Source: Prevotella sp. (GTDB lineage Bacteria; Bacteroidota; Bacteroidia; Bacteroidales; Bacteroidaceae). From it: a stretch of DNA of 64,000 nt. The DNA lies in NCBI GenBank assembly GCA_017476785.1, contig JAFUZD010000059.1, positions 1 to 64,000 on the forward strand. The letters are read 5' to 3'. Both the position numbers and the translations under genes were made by a program. Position 1 is the stretch's first letter; each line of letters starts with the position of its first letter. The notes under the pieces were generated by a model, which saw nothing but the letters and a program-made list of their open reading frames with translations, ran no database searches and had not been told where the DNA came from. This document shows, in pieces, positions 33,394-41,841 of the stretch.

Positions 33394-34542
33394 ATGACAT
33401 ACGAATTTCTTCAGCACTACTGGTGGTTCTTGGTTTCACTGCTGGGTGCATTGTTAGTATTCCTGATGTTTGTACAGGGCGCCAACTCGCTGCTGGGCTC
33501 ACTGGGCGGCAACGAAGAGGGGCGGCGAATGGTCATCAACTCCACGGGGCGCAAGTGGGAACTGACGTTCACCACGCTCGTCACCTTCGGCGGCGCTTTC
33601 TTCGCCTCGTTCCCGCTGTTCTACAGCACCAGCTTCGGCGGAGCCTACTGGCTGTGGATGATTATCCTGTTCACCTTTGTGCTTCAGGCCGTCAGCTATG
33701 AGTTCCAAAACAAGCTCGGCAACTTCCTCGGCCCGAAGACTTTCCAGCTGTTCCTCATCATCAACGGTCTCGCCGGGCCGTTGCTCTTGGGCGGAGCTGT
33801 GGCAACCTTTTTCGAGGGGAGTAACTTCATCGTGACGAAAGAGAACCTGATTGATGCCCAGTCGTTCACGCCCGTCATCAGCCGCTGGGCCAATGCTTCG
33901 CACGGACTGGATGCCCTGCTCAACCCGTGGGTGCTGGTGTTTGGCTTTGCCGTGGTTTTTCTGGCTCGCACGCTGGGAATCCTCTATGTACTGAACAACG
34001 TGAACGATGCCGACATCCGCGCCCGTGGCAGGGCACGGCTTGCTGGCAGTGCCGTAACCTTCGTCATCCTCTTTGTGGCCTATCTGGTTCACCTGCTGGT
34101 GAAAGACGGCTTTGCCGTAGACCCGGCCACAGGCGCCATCGTGATGGAACCGATGAAGTATCTGCACAATTTCCTCGCAATGTGGTACCTGCTCGTGTTG
34201 CTGCTCGTCGGTGTAGTGCTGGTGCTCTACGGCATTGGGCGCACGCTCACCGCTAAAGACTATATCTATGGCATCTGGCCCGCAGGCATCGGCGTGGTGC
34301 TCACGGTGCTGGCACTGCTTGTCAGCGTGGGCTGGAACAACACTGCCTACTATCCCTCTACGGCCGACTTGCAGTCATCGCTCACACTGGCCAACTCCTG
34401 CTCCAGCGAGTTCACGTTGCGCACGATGGCCGTTGTCAGTCTGCTCATCCCCTTCGTTCTGGCCTACATCGTCTATGCGTGGCGCTCACTCGACCGCAAG
34501 AAGATTGACCGACAAGAAATGACTGAGGGAGAAACGTACTGA
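33394..34542 (+). CDS. cydB: Cytochrome bd quinol oxidase subunit II
   Basis: A 382-residue membrane protein with about eight hydrophobic segments and CydB features: VFLMFVQGANSLLGSLG near the N-terminus, NSTGRKWELTFTTLVTFGGAFFASFPLFYSTSFGG in pieces over about 50-85, and WVLVFGFAVVFLARTLGILY. It completes the DUF4492-cydA-cydB operon. A long hairpin repeat lies just downstream and may end the transcript. Confidence 0.95.
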   Translation: MTYEFLQHYWWFLVSLLGALLVFLMFVQGANSLLGSLGGNEEGRRMVINSTGRKWELTFTTLVTFGGAFFASFPLFYSTSFGGAYWLWMIILFTFVLQAVSYEFQNKLGNFLGPKTFQLFLIINGLAGPLLLGGAVATFFEGSNFIVTKENLIDAQSFTPVISRWANASHGLDALLNPWVLVFGFAVVFLARTLGILYVLNNVNDADIRARGRARLAGSAVTFVILFVAYLVHLLVKDGFAVDPATGAIVMEPMKYLHNFLAMWYLLVLLLVGVVLVLYGIGRTLTAKDYIYGIWPAGIGVVLTVLALLVSVGWNNTAYYPSTADLQSSLTLANSCSSEFTLRTMAVVSLLIPFVLAYIVYAWRSLDRKKIDRQEMTEGETY

Positions 34543-34549
34543 ATCTCTC

Positions 34550-34735
34550 TAATTGAGAATTGAGAATTGTCTTAATTGAGAATTGACAATTGAAAATGGA
34601 GAATTATGATTTGCTCATACGCTTGAGGTAATCATAATTCTCCATTCCTAATTCTCAATTCTCAATTCGAGAAGTTCTCCATTTTCAATTATCAATTCTC
34701 AATTCAAGAAGTTCTCAATTCGAGAAGTTCGCAAT
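34550..34735. repeat. AT-rich hairpin element with conserved 52-bp core (copy 1)
   Basis: Inverted arms made of AATTGAGAATTG-type units flank a core at 34595-34646 (AATGGAGAATTATGATT ... AATCATAATTCTCCATT, loop TGCTCATACGCTTGAGGT). The core is identical to that at 39106-39157. Here it lies between the convergent cydB and PorE-like genes and fills the gap, so it may also serve as a terminator. Confidence 0.88.
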
Positions 34736-34743
34736 TCTCACAT

Positions 34744-36831
34744 TTAAAAAAGCTCGTCGCCCACCGGCTGTTCCTGCTCTTCAACAATGGGACGCGGTTT
34801 AGGCGGATTCTTCAAGTGGCCCTGCTGGTCGAACAGACCATAGGTGGTGCGCAGCACGATGAACTCCGTACGGCGGTTCAGCTGGTTGCATATCTCCTGC
34901 TCCTCGGGCTTCAGCTTGAGGACAAACTCCTCCGTCAATATGTCACCCTCTTTCAGGAATGGATACTGCTCCGTCAGCTTGCGGCGGATGGTCTTCGGTT
35001 TCTCCTTACCATAGCCCACGGGCGACAGGCGTTCCTTCTCTATTCCCTTTTCTATCAGATAGGCCACCACGGCCTCAGCCCTGCGCTGTGCCAGCCGTTT
35101 GTTGTACTCGGCCGAGCCTTTATAGTCGCAGTGGGCACTCAGCTCAATGGTCACGTTGGGATTCTCTTTGAGCAGCTCTACCAGCTCGTCGAGAGCCACG
35201 GTTGACTCTGGGCGCAACGTGGCACGGTCGAAGTCGTAGAAAATATTGTCAATCAATACAGGAGCCGTGATGCTGGCCAGCGGGAATTGCAGCACATACT
35301 CGGTCGACTCTGTGACAGGCTCCACGCGCAACTGCTCCTGATGGTTAAGGAAGCCTTTGCACGAAGCCATCAGCACATAGTCTACGCCGGGCTTGATTTC
35401 CTGCGTGAACGAGCCGTCGCCGCGCACGCTCAGCTTCAGATTGGTGCCGTCGTTGCCCACCATACGCACCACGGCCTGCGGCAGCTCATAGGCCTCCTGC
35501 TCGTACACCCAGCCTTTCACCGTCTGAACAATCTCGGGATTCTCGAACGAATAGATGTGGTCCCAGCCTTTCCCATCGCCACGGTTCGAGGCAAAGTAAC
35601 CGCGGTTCAGGCGTCCCTCGAATGTCATTCCGAAGTCGTCACCCTGTGAGTTCAGCGGATAGCCGGGGTGCTCAATGCGCCATCCCGAACGCTGCGTGGT
35701 GTCGGGCTTGGCAATATAGATGTCCAGTCCACCCATTCCCTCGTGTCCGTTGCTCGAGAAATAAAGGTCGCCGTTGGGGCGGAACGTAGGGAACTCCTCG
35801 TCGCCCGGCGTATTGATGGCCGGTCCCAGATTCTCCACCGCCCCCACGCCCGACGACGTGAGCCGGGCACGCCAGAGGTCCAGACCGCCCAGTCCGCCCG
35901 GCATATCGCTGGTAAAATAGAGCCACTCGCCGTCGGGCGAGACAGCCGGATGGGCATAGCTCGAGAGTGTGTCGCGCGACAGTTTGAGCTCCGTAGGCTT
36001 TCCCCACGCGGCATCCGAGCGGCCACTCGTGGCTATCGTAGCAAAGCGGGGATAGTCGGGGTCGGTCAGGCACTGCGTCAGATACATCGTCCGCCCGTCG
36101 GGCGTGAACGAGCAGGCACCCTCATCCTGCTCCGAGTTCAGGCCGCTCTCTATGGTCTGCGGCTTCTGCCACTTGCCTTTCTCATCTTTTTGTGCATAGA
36201 AGATATCGGCATTCTTGGTTCCCGTAATGCCACTCAGCTCGTCGCCCTGCGCCTGATTGCGCGTCGACGTAAAGTAAAGTTGGTCGAATTGGTCGCCCGC
36301 CAGCATCGGACTGTAATCGGCGCGACGCGAGTTAAAGAAGTTCTCGCGGCGCACCGTATAGGCCGAGCCCTGCTGTTTCCATCCGGGAGCCTGCTGGGCT
36401 GAGCGAAGCCCTGTGCGCACCAGCCGCACGATGTCGGCCGACAAGTGATTGGCCAACGCCGAGTCGAGTGCCGTCTGGAAAGTCCGTGCCGCGTCCTTAT
36501 AGTTGCCATTCTTCATCAACTGCTGGCCCAAGTACAGGTAAGTCAGCGAGTCTTGCTGCCGATAGCGTATGGCATTGTTGTAAGCAGCAATAGCCCGCTG
36601 AGTGTAGTTCAGCCGCCGGTAGCACTCAGCCATCTTCATTGCCCGCTGTCCGCGCAGTGTCCGTTCCTTTGCCGGTGTCTGCGAATAGGCTTTCTTGTAT
36701 TGCACTGAGGCATCATAATACTCACCCAATGCAAAGAAGCGGTCGCCCTTCTTCACAGCCTGATCGGCACCGCAGCCCGCAAGCAGCAGTGCCCCCATCA
36801 GCAATAATATAGCACACAAAGACTGTCGCAT
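34744..36831 (-). CDS. PorE-like lipoprotein (TPR, beta-propeller, CRD and OmpA domains)
   Basis: A 695-residue lipoprotein with a lipobox (LLLAGCGAD, Cys20). Domain order: TPR region (about 25-165, ALGEYYDASVQYKKAY; YLGQQLMKNGNYKDAARTFQ), WD40/PD40 propeller (about 180-430; FTPDGRTMYLT, VSPDGEWLYFTSD, FRPNGDLYFSSNGHEGMGGLDIY), carboxypeptidase-regulatory-like domain (about 438-510), and an OmpA C-terminal domain (about 525-650; NIFYDFDRATLRPES). This order is that of the type IX secretion protein PorE, which ties the machinery to peptidoglycan. Paralogues with similar layout exist, so the name is probable, not certain. Confidence 0.8.
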   Translation of the reverse strand: MRQSLCAILLLMGALLLAGCGADQAVKKGDRFFALGEYYDASVQYKKAYSQTPAKERTLRGQRAMKMAECYRRLNYTQRAIAAYNNAIRYRQQDSLTYLYLGQQLMKNGNYKDAARTFQTALDSALANHLSADIVRLVRTGLRSAQQAPGWKQQGSAYTVRRENFFNSRRADYSPMLAGDQFDQLYFTSTRNQAQGDELSGITGTKNADIFYAQKDEKGKWQKPQTIESGLNSEQDEGACSFTPDGRTMYLTQCLTDPDYPRFATIATSGRSDAAWGKPTELKLSRDTLSSYAHPAVSPDGEWLYFTSDMPGGLGGLDLWRARLTSSGVGAVENLGPAINTPGDEEFPTFRPNGDLYFSSNGHEGMGGLDIYIAKPDTTQRSGWRIEHPGYPLNSQGDDFGMTFEGRLNRGYFASNRGDGKGWDHIYSFENPEIVQTVKGWVYEQEAYELPQAVVRMVGNDGTNLKLSVRGDGSFTQEIKPGVDYVLMASCKGFLNHQEQLRVEPVTESTEYVLQFPLASITAPVLIDNIFYDFDRATLRPESTVALDELVELLKENPNVTIELSAHCDYKGSAEYNKRLAQRRAEAVVAYLIEKGIEKERLSPVGYGKEKPKTIRRKLTEQYPFLKEGDILTEEFVLKLKPEEQEICNQLNRRTEFIVLRTTYGLFDQQGHLKNPPKPRPIVEEQEQPVGDELF

Positions 36832-36906
36832 ACCTTATTATAACGCAACCCGCCGCCATTTATTGCTTTGGATGCGCACAAGTTTGGAATCCCTCAAAAG
36901 CACTGA

Positions 36907-39042
36907 TTATTTTTCTTCGCCACCGAAGGGCTGGCGCCACGTGCAGCCATTGCGCCACTCGGAACAGCCGTAGGCGGTGCGGCCACGGATGATGTGGCCA
37001 CGGCCACAGAGGGGGCAGGGCTGACCGACGATTGGAGCGGCCGCACCTTCCGCCTTCTCCGTCTGAGGAACGGGCTTTTGCTTCTTTGCGGCGGTCTTGC
37101 GGGGCTTCTTCGGCTTTTTCTCAACGGCAGGCTTTCCCGCTTTGGAGGCAGTTGAGGCGGCCTTTCCCCCTTCTGAGGCCTCCGGGGCAGTGCCGATGCG
37201 CCGGTTCGTGTTGTCGGCCATCACCTCGTTGACGATGTCGGTCACCTGCTGCTTCAGCTCGTTGATAAACTGCGAAGCGTCGTACTGCCGGTGCTCAATG
37301 TCACGCAGTTTCTTCTCCCAAATGCCGGTCAGTTCACAACTTTTGAGCAGTTCTTCGCGGATAAGGTCGATGAGCTCGATGCCCGTAGGCGTGGCGACAA
37401 GGCGCTTGCGCTCACGGCGGATATAGTGACGCTTGAAGAGTGTCTCGATGATACTGGCACGGCTCGACGGGCGACCGATGCCATTCTCCTTCATCGCGGC
37501 GCGCAACGTCTCGTCCTCGACAAACTTACCCGCCGTCTCCATTGCCCGCAGCAGCGTAGCCTCCGTGTAATAAGGCGGCGGCGTGGTCTGCTTCTCGGTC
37601 AGCGTGGGCGTATGGGGGCCGCTCTCGCCTTTGACGAAAGTGGGCAGGATTCGCTCTTCGTCTTCTTTTTTCTCGGAGAGCTCGGAGGACTCGGAGTTCT
37701 CAGAGTTCTCCGAGAGGCGAGGGAGGCCCGCGGGCTTCTCGCGCACGACGCGCCATCCGGGGTCGAGGATTTCCTTGCCCGTGGCCTTAAACTCCACCGC
37801 GTCTATCTCGCCCAGCACCGTGGTGGTGGAGAACTTGCAGTCGGGCAGGAAGACGCCGATGAAGCGACGGGCTATGAGATCGAACACGTTGCGCTCGGCA
37901 TCGCTCAGACTCTGCGGCACGACGCCCGTGGGAATGATGGCGTGGTGGTCGGTCACCTTCGACGTGTCGAACACGCGTTTCGATTTCTTCAGCGGTTTCC
38001 CACCAATAGGGCGAATCAGTTCGGCATAGGGAGCCACGCCGCCGAAGCGCGTCTGGAAGAGGCCGTTCAGCGTCTGCGGGCACTTGGGGTAGATGTCGTC
38101 CGAGAGGTATTGCGTGTCCACGCGGGGATAGGTGGTGTACTTGCGTTCGTAGAGGGCTTGGATGAGATTGAGCGTCATCTCGGCCGAATAGCCGAACTTG
38201 CGGTTGCAGTCCACCTGCAGCGATGTCAGGTCGTAGAGCTGCGGCGGTGCTTCCGTGCCGCTCTTCTTCTGCACACTGGTGATGAGGAAAGGCTTGCCCT
38301 CGATGGTGGCAAAGGCCTGTTCGCCCTCCTCTTTAGAAGTAAAGCGGCCTTTGGTCGCGGTAAATGTGGTATCACGATAGATGGTGGAGAGCACCCAGTA
38401 AGGCTCGGGCTTGAAGTTGTCAATCTCTTTCTGGCGGTTCACGATGAGCGCCAGCGTGGGTGTCTGCACTCGTCCGATGCTGAGCACCTGACGGTTACGC
38501 CCATACTTCAGCGTGTAGAGGCGCGTGGCATTCATTCCCAGCAGCCAGTCGCCGATGGCGCGGCTCAGCCCGGCCATATAGAGCGGCTGATAGTCGGTCT
38601 GGTCTTTCAGCTTCGCGAATCCCTCGCGGATAGCTTCGTCGGTCATCGACGATATCCACAGCCGCTGCACGGGACAGGTTGCCCCGGCCTTCTGCATCAC
38701 CCACCGCTGTATCAGCTCACCCTCCTGTCCGGCGTCGCCGCAGTTGACGATACCGTCGGCCGCCTGCATCAGCCGCTCGATGGTGGCAAATTGCTTCTTG
38801 ATGCTGGGCTGGTCGATGAGCTTGATGCCGAAGCGCGGCGGAATCATCGGCAATGCCGTGAGGCTCCACGCGCGCCACATCGGCGTATAGTCGTGAGGTT
38901 CTTTCAGCGTGCACAGATGACCAAAGGTCCACGTCACCTGATAGCCATTGCCCTCCATATAGCCGTCATACTGGCGTGTGGCTCCGATGCTGCGGGCTAT
39001 GTCCTTTGCCACGCTGGGTTTCTCTGCAATACATACTATCAT
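36907..39042 (-). CDS. topB: DNA topoisomerase III (TopB) with a low-complexity insert
   Basis: A 711-residue type IA topoisomerase. The Toprim domain starts MIVCIAEKPSVAKDIARS and has GDAGQEGELIQRW; the catalytic tyrosine is in TTYPRVDTQYLSDD (about residue 305); a later motif is GIGRPSSRASIIETL. The C-terminus carries a Lys/Ala-rich linker and one zinc-ribbon-like motif (CPLCGRGHIIRG...C). Residues about 440-462 are a Ser/Glu/Asn-rich stretch (LSENSENSESSELSEK) from tandem TCCGAG/AACTC DNA. The enzyme relaxes and decatenates DNA. Its promoter is at 39050-39058. Confidence 0.94.
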   Translation of the reverse strand: MIVCIAEKPSVAKDIARSIGATRQYDGYMEGNGYQVTWTFGHLCTLKEPHDYTPMWRAWSLTALPMIPPRFGIKLIDQPSIKKQFATIERLMQAADGIVNCGDAGQEGELIQRWVMQKAGATCPVQRLWISSMTDEAIREGFAKLKDQTDYQPLYMAGLSRAIGDWLLGMNATRLYTLKYGRNRQVLSIGRVQTPTLALIVNRQKEIDNFKPEPYWVLSTIYRDTTFTATKGRFTSKEEGEQAFATIEGKPFLITSVQKKSGTEAPPQLYDLTSLQVDCNRKFGYSAEMTLNLIQALYERKYTTYPRVDTQYLSDDIYPKCPQTLNGLFQTRFGGVAPYAELIRPIGGKPLKKSKRVFDTSKVTDHHAIIPTGVVPQSLSDAERNVFDLIARRFIGVFLPDCKFSTTTVLGEIDAVEFKATGKEILDPGWRVVREKPAGLPRLSENSENSESSELSEKKEDEERILPTFVKGESGPHTPTLTEKQTTPPPYYTEATLLRAMETAGKFVEDETLRAAMKENGIGRPSSRASIIETLFKRHYIRRERKRLVATPTGIELIDLIREELLKSCELTGIWEKKLRDIEHRQYDASQFINELKQQVTDIVNEVMADNTNRRIGTAPEASEGGKAASTASKAGKPAVEKKPKKPRKTAAKKQKPVPQTEKAEGAAAPIVGQPCPLCGRGHIIRGRTAYGCSEWRNGCTWRQPFGGEEK
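37670..37722. repeat. Short tandem GAG(T/A)(A/T)CTC-type repeat inside topB
   Basis: A run of 9-base-like units (TTCTCGGAG, AGCTCGGAG, GACTCGGAG, TTCTCAGAG, TTCTCCGAG) is read in frame as SEN/SES/SEL repeats. It resembles the repeat-like end of the MATE gene at 10288-10320. Confidence 0.8.
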
Positions 39043-39049
39043 AACGGCT

Positions 39050-39058
39050 GCAAAGGTA
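39050..39058 (-). promoter_or_regulatory. Promoter -7 element of topB
   Basis: On the minus strand TACCTTTGC, 8 bases before the topB start codon. No clear TTG partner is seen at 19-21 bases. Confidence 0.5.
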
Positions 39059-39084
39059 CGGAAATTAATTGAAAACTTCTTCTA

Positions 39085-39181
39085 ATTGAGAATTGAAAAT
39101 TGCAGAATGGAGAATTATGATTTGCTCATACGCTTGAGGTAATCATAATTCTCCATTCTGCAATTTTCAATTCTCAATTAA
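39085..39181. repeat. AT-rich hairpin element with conserved 52-bp core (copy 2)
   Basis: A nearly perfect long hairpin: AATTGAGAATTGAAAATTGC / GCAATTTTCAATTCTCAATT arms enclose the core 39106-39157, identical to the one at 34595-34646 including its loop. It lies between the end of the LUD gene and the topB promoter. Confidence 0.9.
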
Positions 39182-39203
39182 GAGCGATTCCCAATTAAAC
39201 ACG

Positions 39204-39875
39204 TCAGTAGCCCAGTGCTTCGCCTACCAGCACGACGACGTGGCGACCGGCGGGATGGGAATTGCGCAGGAAGTGGACGTAGTTGCAGATGCTCTCGGGA
39301 GAGTTGCAGTTGTGGCAGAGGCCGTCTGTCTGGCAGGGCGTCTTGATGTCGAAGCGAGCCGCATTGATGGGGCTGGCCGTTGAGCGAGCCCGTTTCAGGG
39401 CAGCCTCCACATCCTGCGCCACCTTATTCAGTCCGACGACGAAGATGACGCGCCGCGGTCCGAAGGTGATGGCGGCCACACGGTTGCCATTGCCGTCGAT
39501 ATTGACCAGCACGCCGTCTTCCGACAGCGCATTGGTGCTGCTCAGATAGAAGTCGGCCCCAAACGCCGCCCGATAGATGGCCTGCGCCTCATCGCGGTCT
39601 TGGGCTTGGTCACGGTCCATCACGCGCAGCGTGCCGCGCTGGTGGAGTCGCTGCGTCAGTCCTATGTCGCGGATGGTCATCGAGCCACCCCACGTCACGC
39701 TGCTGCCATCGGGAATCAATGCATTCACCTGCTCCACGGCCTCAGCTGCCGTAGCGCAATAATAGGCTTCAAAGTGGCGGCGCTGCAGGTTCTTGATAAG
39801 CCGCTGTGCCAGCCGCTGGTTTCTCTTTTCAGTGGGTGTCATAAGTCTATAAGTATTTGGTTCAGTTTGCTTCAT
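39204..39875 (-). CDS. LUD-domain (DUF162) lactate-utilization-like protein
   Basis: A 223-residue protein of the LUD family, different from the lutC product at 757. Motifs: IPDGSSVTWGGSMTIRDIGL, ADFYLSSTNALSEDG, LVNIDGNGNRVAAITFGPRRVIFVVGLNKV and a Cys-rich tail (CQTDGLCHNCNSPESIC), which may hold a metal or Fe-S centre. It starts by ATGA overlap with the DUF5056-like gene of the ECF-sigma operon. The substrate is unknown. Confidence 0.86.
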   Translation of the reverse strand: MKQTEPNTYRLMTPTEKRNQRLAQRLIKNLQRRHFEAYYCATAAEAVEQVNALIPDGSSVTWGGSMTIRDIGLTQRLHQRGTLRVMDRDQAQDRDEAQAIYRAAFGADFYLSSTNALSEDGVLVNIDGNGNRVAAITFGPRRVIFVVGLNKVAQDVEAALKRARSTASPINAARFDIKTPCQTDGLCHNCNSPESICNYVHFLRNSHPAGRHVVVLVGEALGY

Positions 39876-40222
39876 ACCAAGCCTATCTGCTCACGGTTCA
39901 GCACCTCGCGGATGCCATAGAACAGCACGAGGAAGTAGACGACGACGACGGCGAGCAGATTGACGTGCAGCACGCTGCCTTCGGTAATCCAGCGTGTGGC
40001 CGCTGTCAGCATAGCCCCGACGGGCTGCCAGCCGCGCAGCACGACGAAGAGGACGAGGCCCAAAGTGAGGCATCCGGCAGTCCACAGGCGGGCCAGCCAG
40101 TTGACGCGCGACGGCAACCGCCGCATCACGCGATGCGAGAATCCGTCGTCAGCGATGGTCTGCTGAGCCGCGTCGGCAAAGAAACGAGCTATCAGCTGTT
40201 GTTCATTATCGGTCATATCCAT
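39872..40222 (-). CDS. DUF5056-like membrane protein, possible anti-sigma partner
   Basis: A 116-residue protein with an N-terminal soluble part (ARFFADAAQQTIADDGFSHRVMRRLP) and two to three transmembrane segments (about 45-60 and 85-105). It resembles the DUF5056 proteins found next to ECF sigma genes in Prevotella and Bacteroides. It overlaps the sigma gene by 17 bases, so an anti-sigma role is plausible, but no zinc-binding anti-sigma motif is seen. Confidence 0.7.
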   Translation of the reverse strand: MDMTDNEQQLIARFFADAAQQTIADDGFSHRVMRRLPSRVNWLARLWTAGCLTLGLVLFVVLRGWQPVGAMLTAATRWITEGSVLHVNLLAVVVVYFLVLFYGIREVLNREQIGLV

Positions 40223-40751
40223 TCTGCTTTAAGTAGTTGGTCAGTTTTTCTTTTCCCCGCGACAGATGCGACTTCACCGTGCCTTGTGGCATCTGCGTGA
40301 TGCGGGCTATCTGGGCAATGTCGTAGCCGTCGACCAGTTGCAGGGTGATGCAGGTGCGCTCGGCCTCCTTCAGCTGCGCCAGTGCGGTGTACAGGTCCAT
40401 CTGCAGCGCGCCCTGCTGGGTCGTTCGGGGCATCTCGGCAGCCGCTGGGAGCTGTTCCTCGGCGCCCTGCCTACTGCGCCGGCTCCTCGTATAGTCATAG
40501 AACACGTTGTAGGCAATGCGCATCAGCCACGTCTGGAAGCTGGAGAGCCCGCGGAAGCGCGCAATGTTCGTGTAGGCTTTGATGAAGGTATCCTGAGCCA
40601 AGTCGTCGGCCAGCTGTGCGTCTCCCAGCGTCTGATGCAGGAAGAAACGCCGCACGGGCGACTGATACTTGACGACAAGCTGGTCGAAAGCCCGCTTGTT
40701 GCCCGATACAGCCACCTGCGTGACGAGCGTGATGTCGCTGACGATGCCCAT
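40206..40751 (-). CDS. ECF-type RNA polymerase sigma factor
   Basis: A 181-residue sigma-70 family factor with region 2 (LVVKYQSPVRRFF; LADDLAQDTFIKAYTNIARFRG; FQTWLMRIAYNVFYDYTR) and region 4 (LKEAERTCITLQLVDGYDIAQIARITQMPQGTVKSHLSRGKEKL). It is flanked by PspC and DUF5056 genes in one minus-strand operon, a common Bacteroidales arrangement. Its regulon cannot be read from the window. Confidence 0.92.
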   Translation of the reverse strand: MGIVSDITLVTQVAVSGNKRAFDQLVVKYQSPVRRFFLHQTLGDAQLADDLAQDTFIKAYTNIARFRGLSSFQTWLMRIAYNVFYDYTRSRRSRQGAEEQLPAAAEMPRTTQQGALQMDLYTALAQLKEAERTCITLQLVDGYDIAQIARITQMPQGTVKSHLSRGKEKLTNYLKQNGYDR

Positions 40752-40761
40752 CCTCTCTCTG

Positions 40762-40956
40762 TCAATACGGCAGTGGTTTTTCGGGCATTATTACCCACAG
40801 AATCAAGTACACGAGGGCGCCACAGAAGGACGTGCAGAAGGTGAGCAGCACATAGGCGATTCGCACCAGCGTGATGTCGAAGCCAAAGTATTCTGCCAGC
40901 CCGGCACATACGCCGCCGAGCACACGGTCTTCGGAACGATACAGTATGTTAGTCAT
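40762..40956 (-). CDS. PspC-domain small membrane protein
   Basis: A 64-residue PspC-domain protein: LYRSEDRVLGGVCAGLAEYFGFD is spread over about 5-27, then a transmembrane helix (VYLILWVIMPEKP). PspC proteins sense or relay envelope stress. The ATG at 40956 overlaps the end of the upstream gene by 8 bases; a longer in-frame start at 40992 lies inside that gene. It is followed by the ECF sigma gene. Confidence 0.88.
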   Translation of the reverse strand: MTNILYRSEDRVLGGVCAGLAEYFGFDITLVRIAYVLLTFCTSFCGALVYLILWVIMPEKPLPY

Positions 40957-41626
40957 TGTCTTGTTCTTTATTGGTTGCTTGCGTGTCTGCATAGTCGTAC
41001 TCCCCGCTGTCTGCAGTGGGTCGGCTCGCAGTCTTGGAGATTATCACGTTGCCCAGTCCCATACAGAGCACGAGCACACCGATGCCGATGCCGATGCTGC
41101 CGAGGAAATAGCGCAGGAAGAAGATGAGCCCGATGCCGAGGAACACCTGCTTGATGCCCTTACGGTAGGTCACGATGTCGCTCGGCACGGATTCGCGCAG
41201 CAATTGGTCGGGAATGGGCTGCCCGTTTTGCATTGCCATCTGGGCCAGTGCGATGCGCCGTTTGCGGTTCTTGTTGATAAAGTAGAACAGCGCAGCGATA
41301 ATTACCAATGGCGAGATGACGAAGATGATGAGCATCACGCTGATGACAATGAGAATGCCCGTCAGGTTCTTGGCGCCAATGCCTAAGAAAGAGTCGTCCA
41401 GCGGAAGGCCCACACTGACCGAGTTGTCCGCGTCTTCCTGTTCCCAGCCGTCGTCCACGACTGCGCCGCTGACGGCCGCCGTAGTGTCAGAGTAGGCTTC
41501 CACTCCCTCCTGCCGCGCACTGTCGGTCAGCTCTTGCTGTGGGGTGTGGCGATGATGCTGTGCAGCGGCTCCGGCGTTCAGCGTCAGTGCCAGCAGCACT
41601 ACGATTGATAGGATTACTTTCTTCAT
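40949..41626 (-). CDS. DUF6249-like membrane protein at the head of the ECF-sigma operon
   Basis: A 225-residue protein with a signal peptide (about residues 1-21), an Asp/Glu-rich stretch (about 30-75), a transmembrane helix (about 88-115, ILIVISVMLIIFVISPLVII), the cytoplasmic segment KNRKRRIALAQMAMQNGQPIP, and two more helices (about 158-195). This resembles the DUF6249 family. It carries the operon's promoter and likely works with PspC and the sigma factor in envelope sensing; that link is inference. Confidence 0.7.
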   Translation of the reverse strand: MKKVILSIVVLLALTLNAGAAAQHHRHTPQQELTDSARQEGVEAYSDTTAAVSGAVVDDGWEQEDADNSVSVGLPLDDSFLGIGAKNLTGILIVISVMLIIFVISPLVIIAALFYFINKNRKRRIALAQMAMQNGQPIPDQLLRESVPSDIVTYRKGIKQVFLGIGLIFFLRYFLGSIGIGIGVLVLCMGLGNVIISKTASRPTADSGEYDYADTQATNKEQDND

Positions 41627-41687
41627 TTCCTTTCTTGTTTTGATTGGTTTGATTCATCTATTTGACGAATTCAAAGTCCCAATAGTT

Positions 41688-41718
41688 GCAAAATTACGAA
41701 ATTATGTTGACGTAGCAA
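41688..41718 (-). promoter_or_regulatory. Promoter of the ECF-sigma operon
   Basis: On the minus strand, TTG (41718-41716), 19 bases, TAATTTTGC (41696-41688), about 60 bases before the DUF6249-like gene. Confidence 0.8.
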
Positions 41719-41826
41719 AGCATTTAGGGGCGATTTACGCTGGGAAGCGCCGCATTCTCCCGCCACCATCCGAAAAAATTACGCGCGAATTTCAGGAATC
41801 CACGCGTGGTTTTCCAGATTATTGTG

Positions 41827-41835
41827 TAATTTTGC
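41827..41835 (+). promoter_or_regulatory. Promoter -7 element of the rsmF-thyA-folA operon
   Basis: TAATTTTGC lies 6 bases before the ATG at 41842. Upstream, ACGCGCG (about 41781) and CACGCGTG (41801-41808) look like degenerate forms of the TCGCGA palindrome array, 21 bp apart. Confidence 0.5.
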
Positions 41836-41841
41836 AAGCAA

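Noticed and set aside
37291..39072. A 593-codon open frame antisense to topB
   Set aside because: TopB motifs are complete on the minus strand; the antisense frame is open because of high GC and codon bias.
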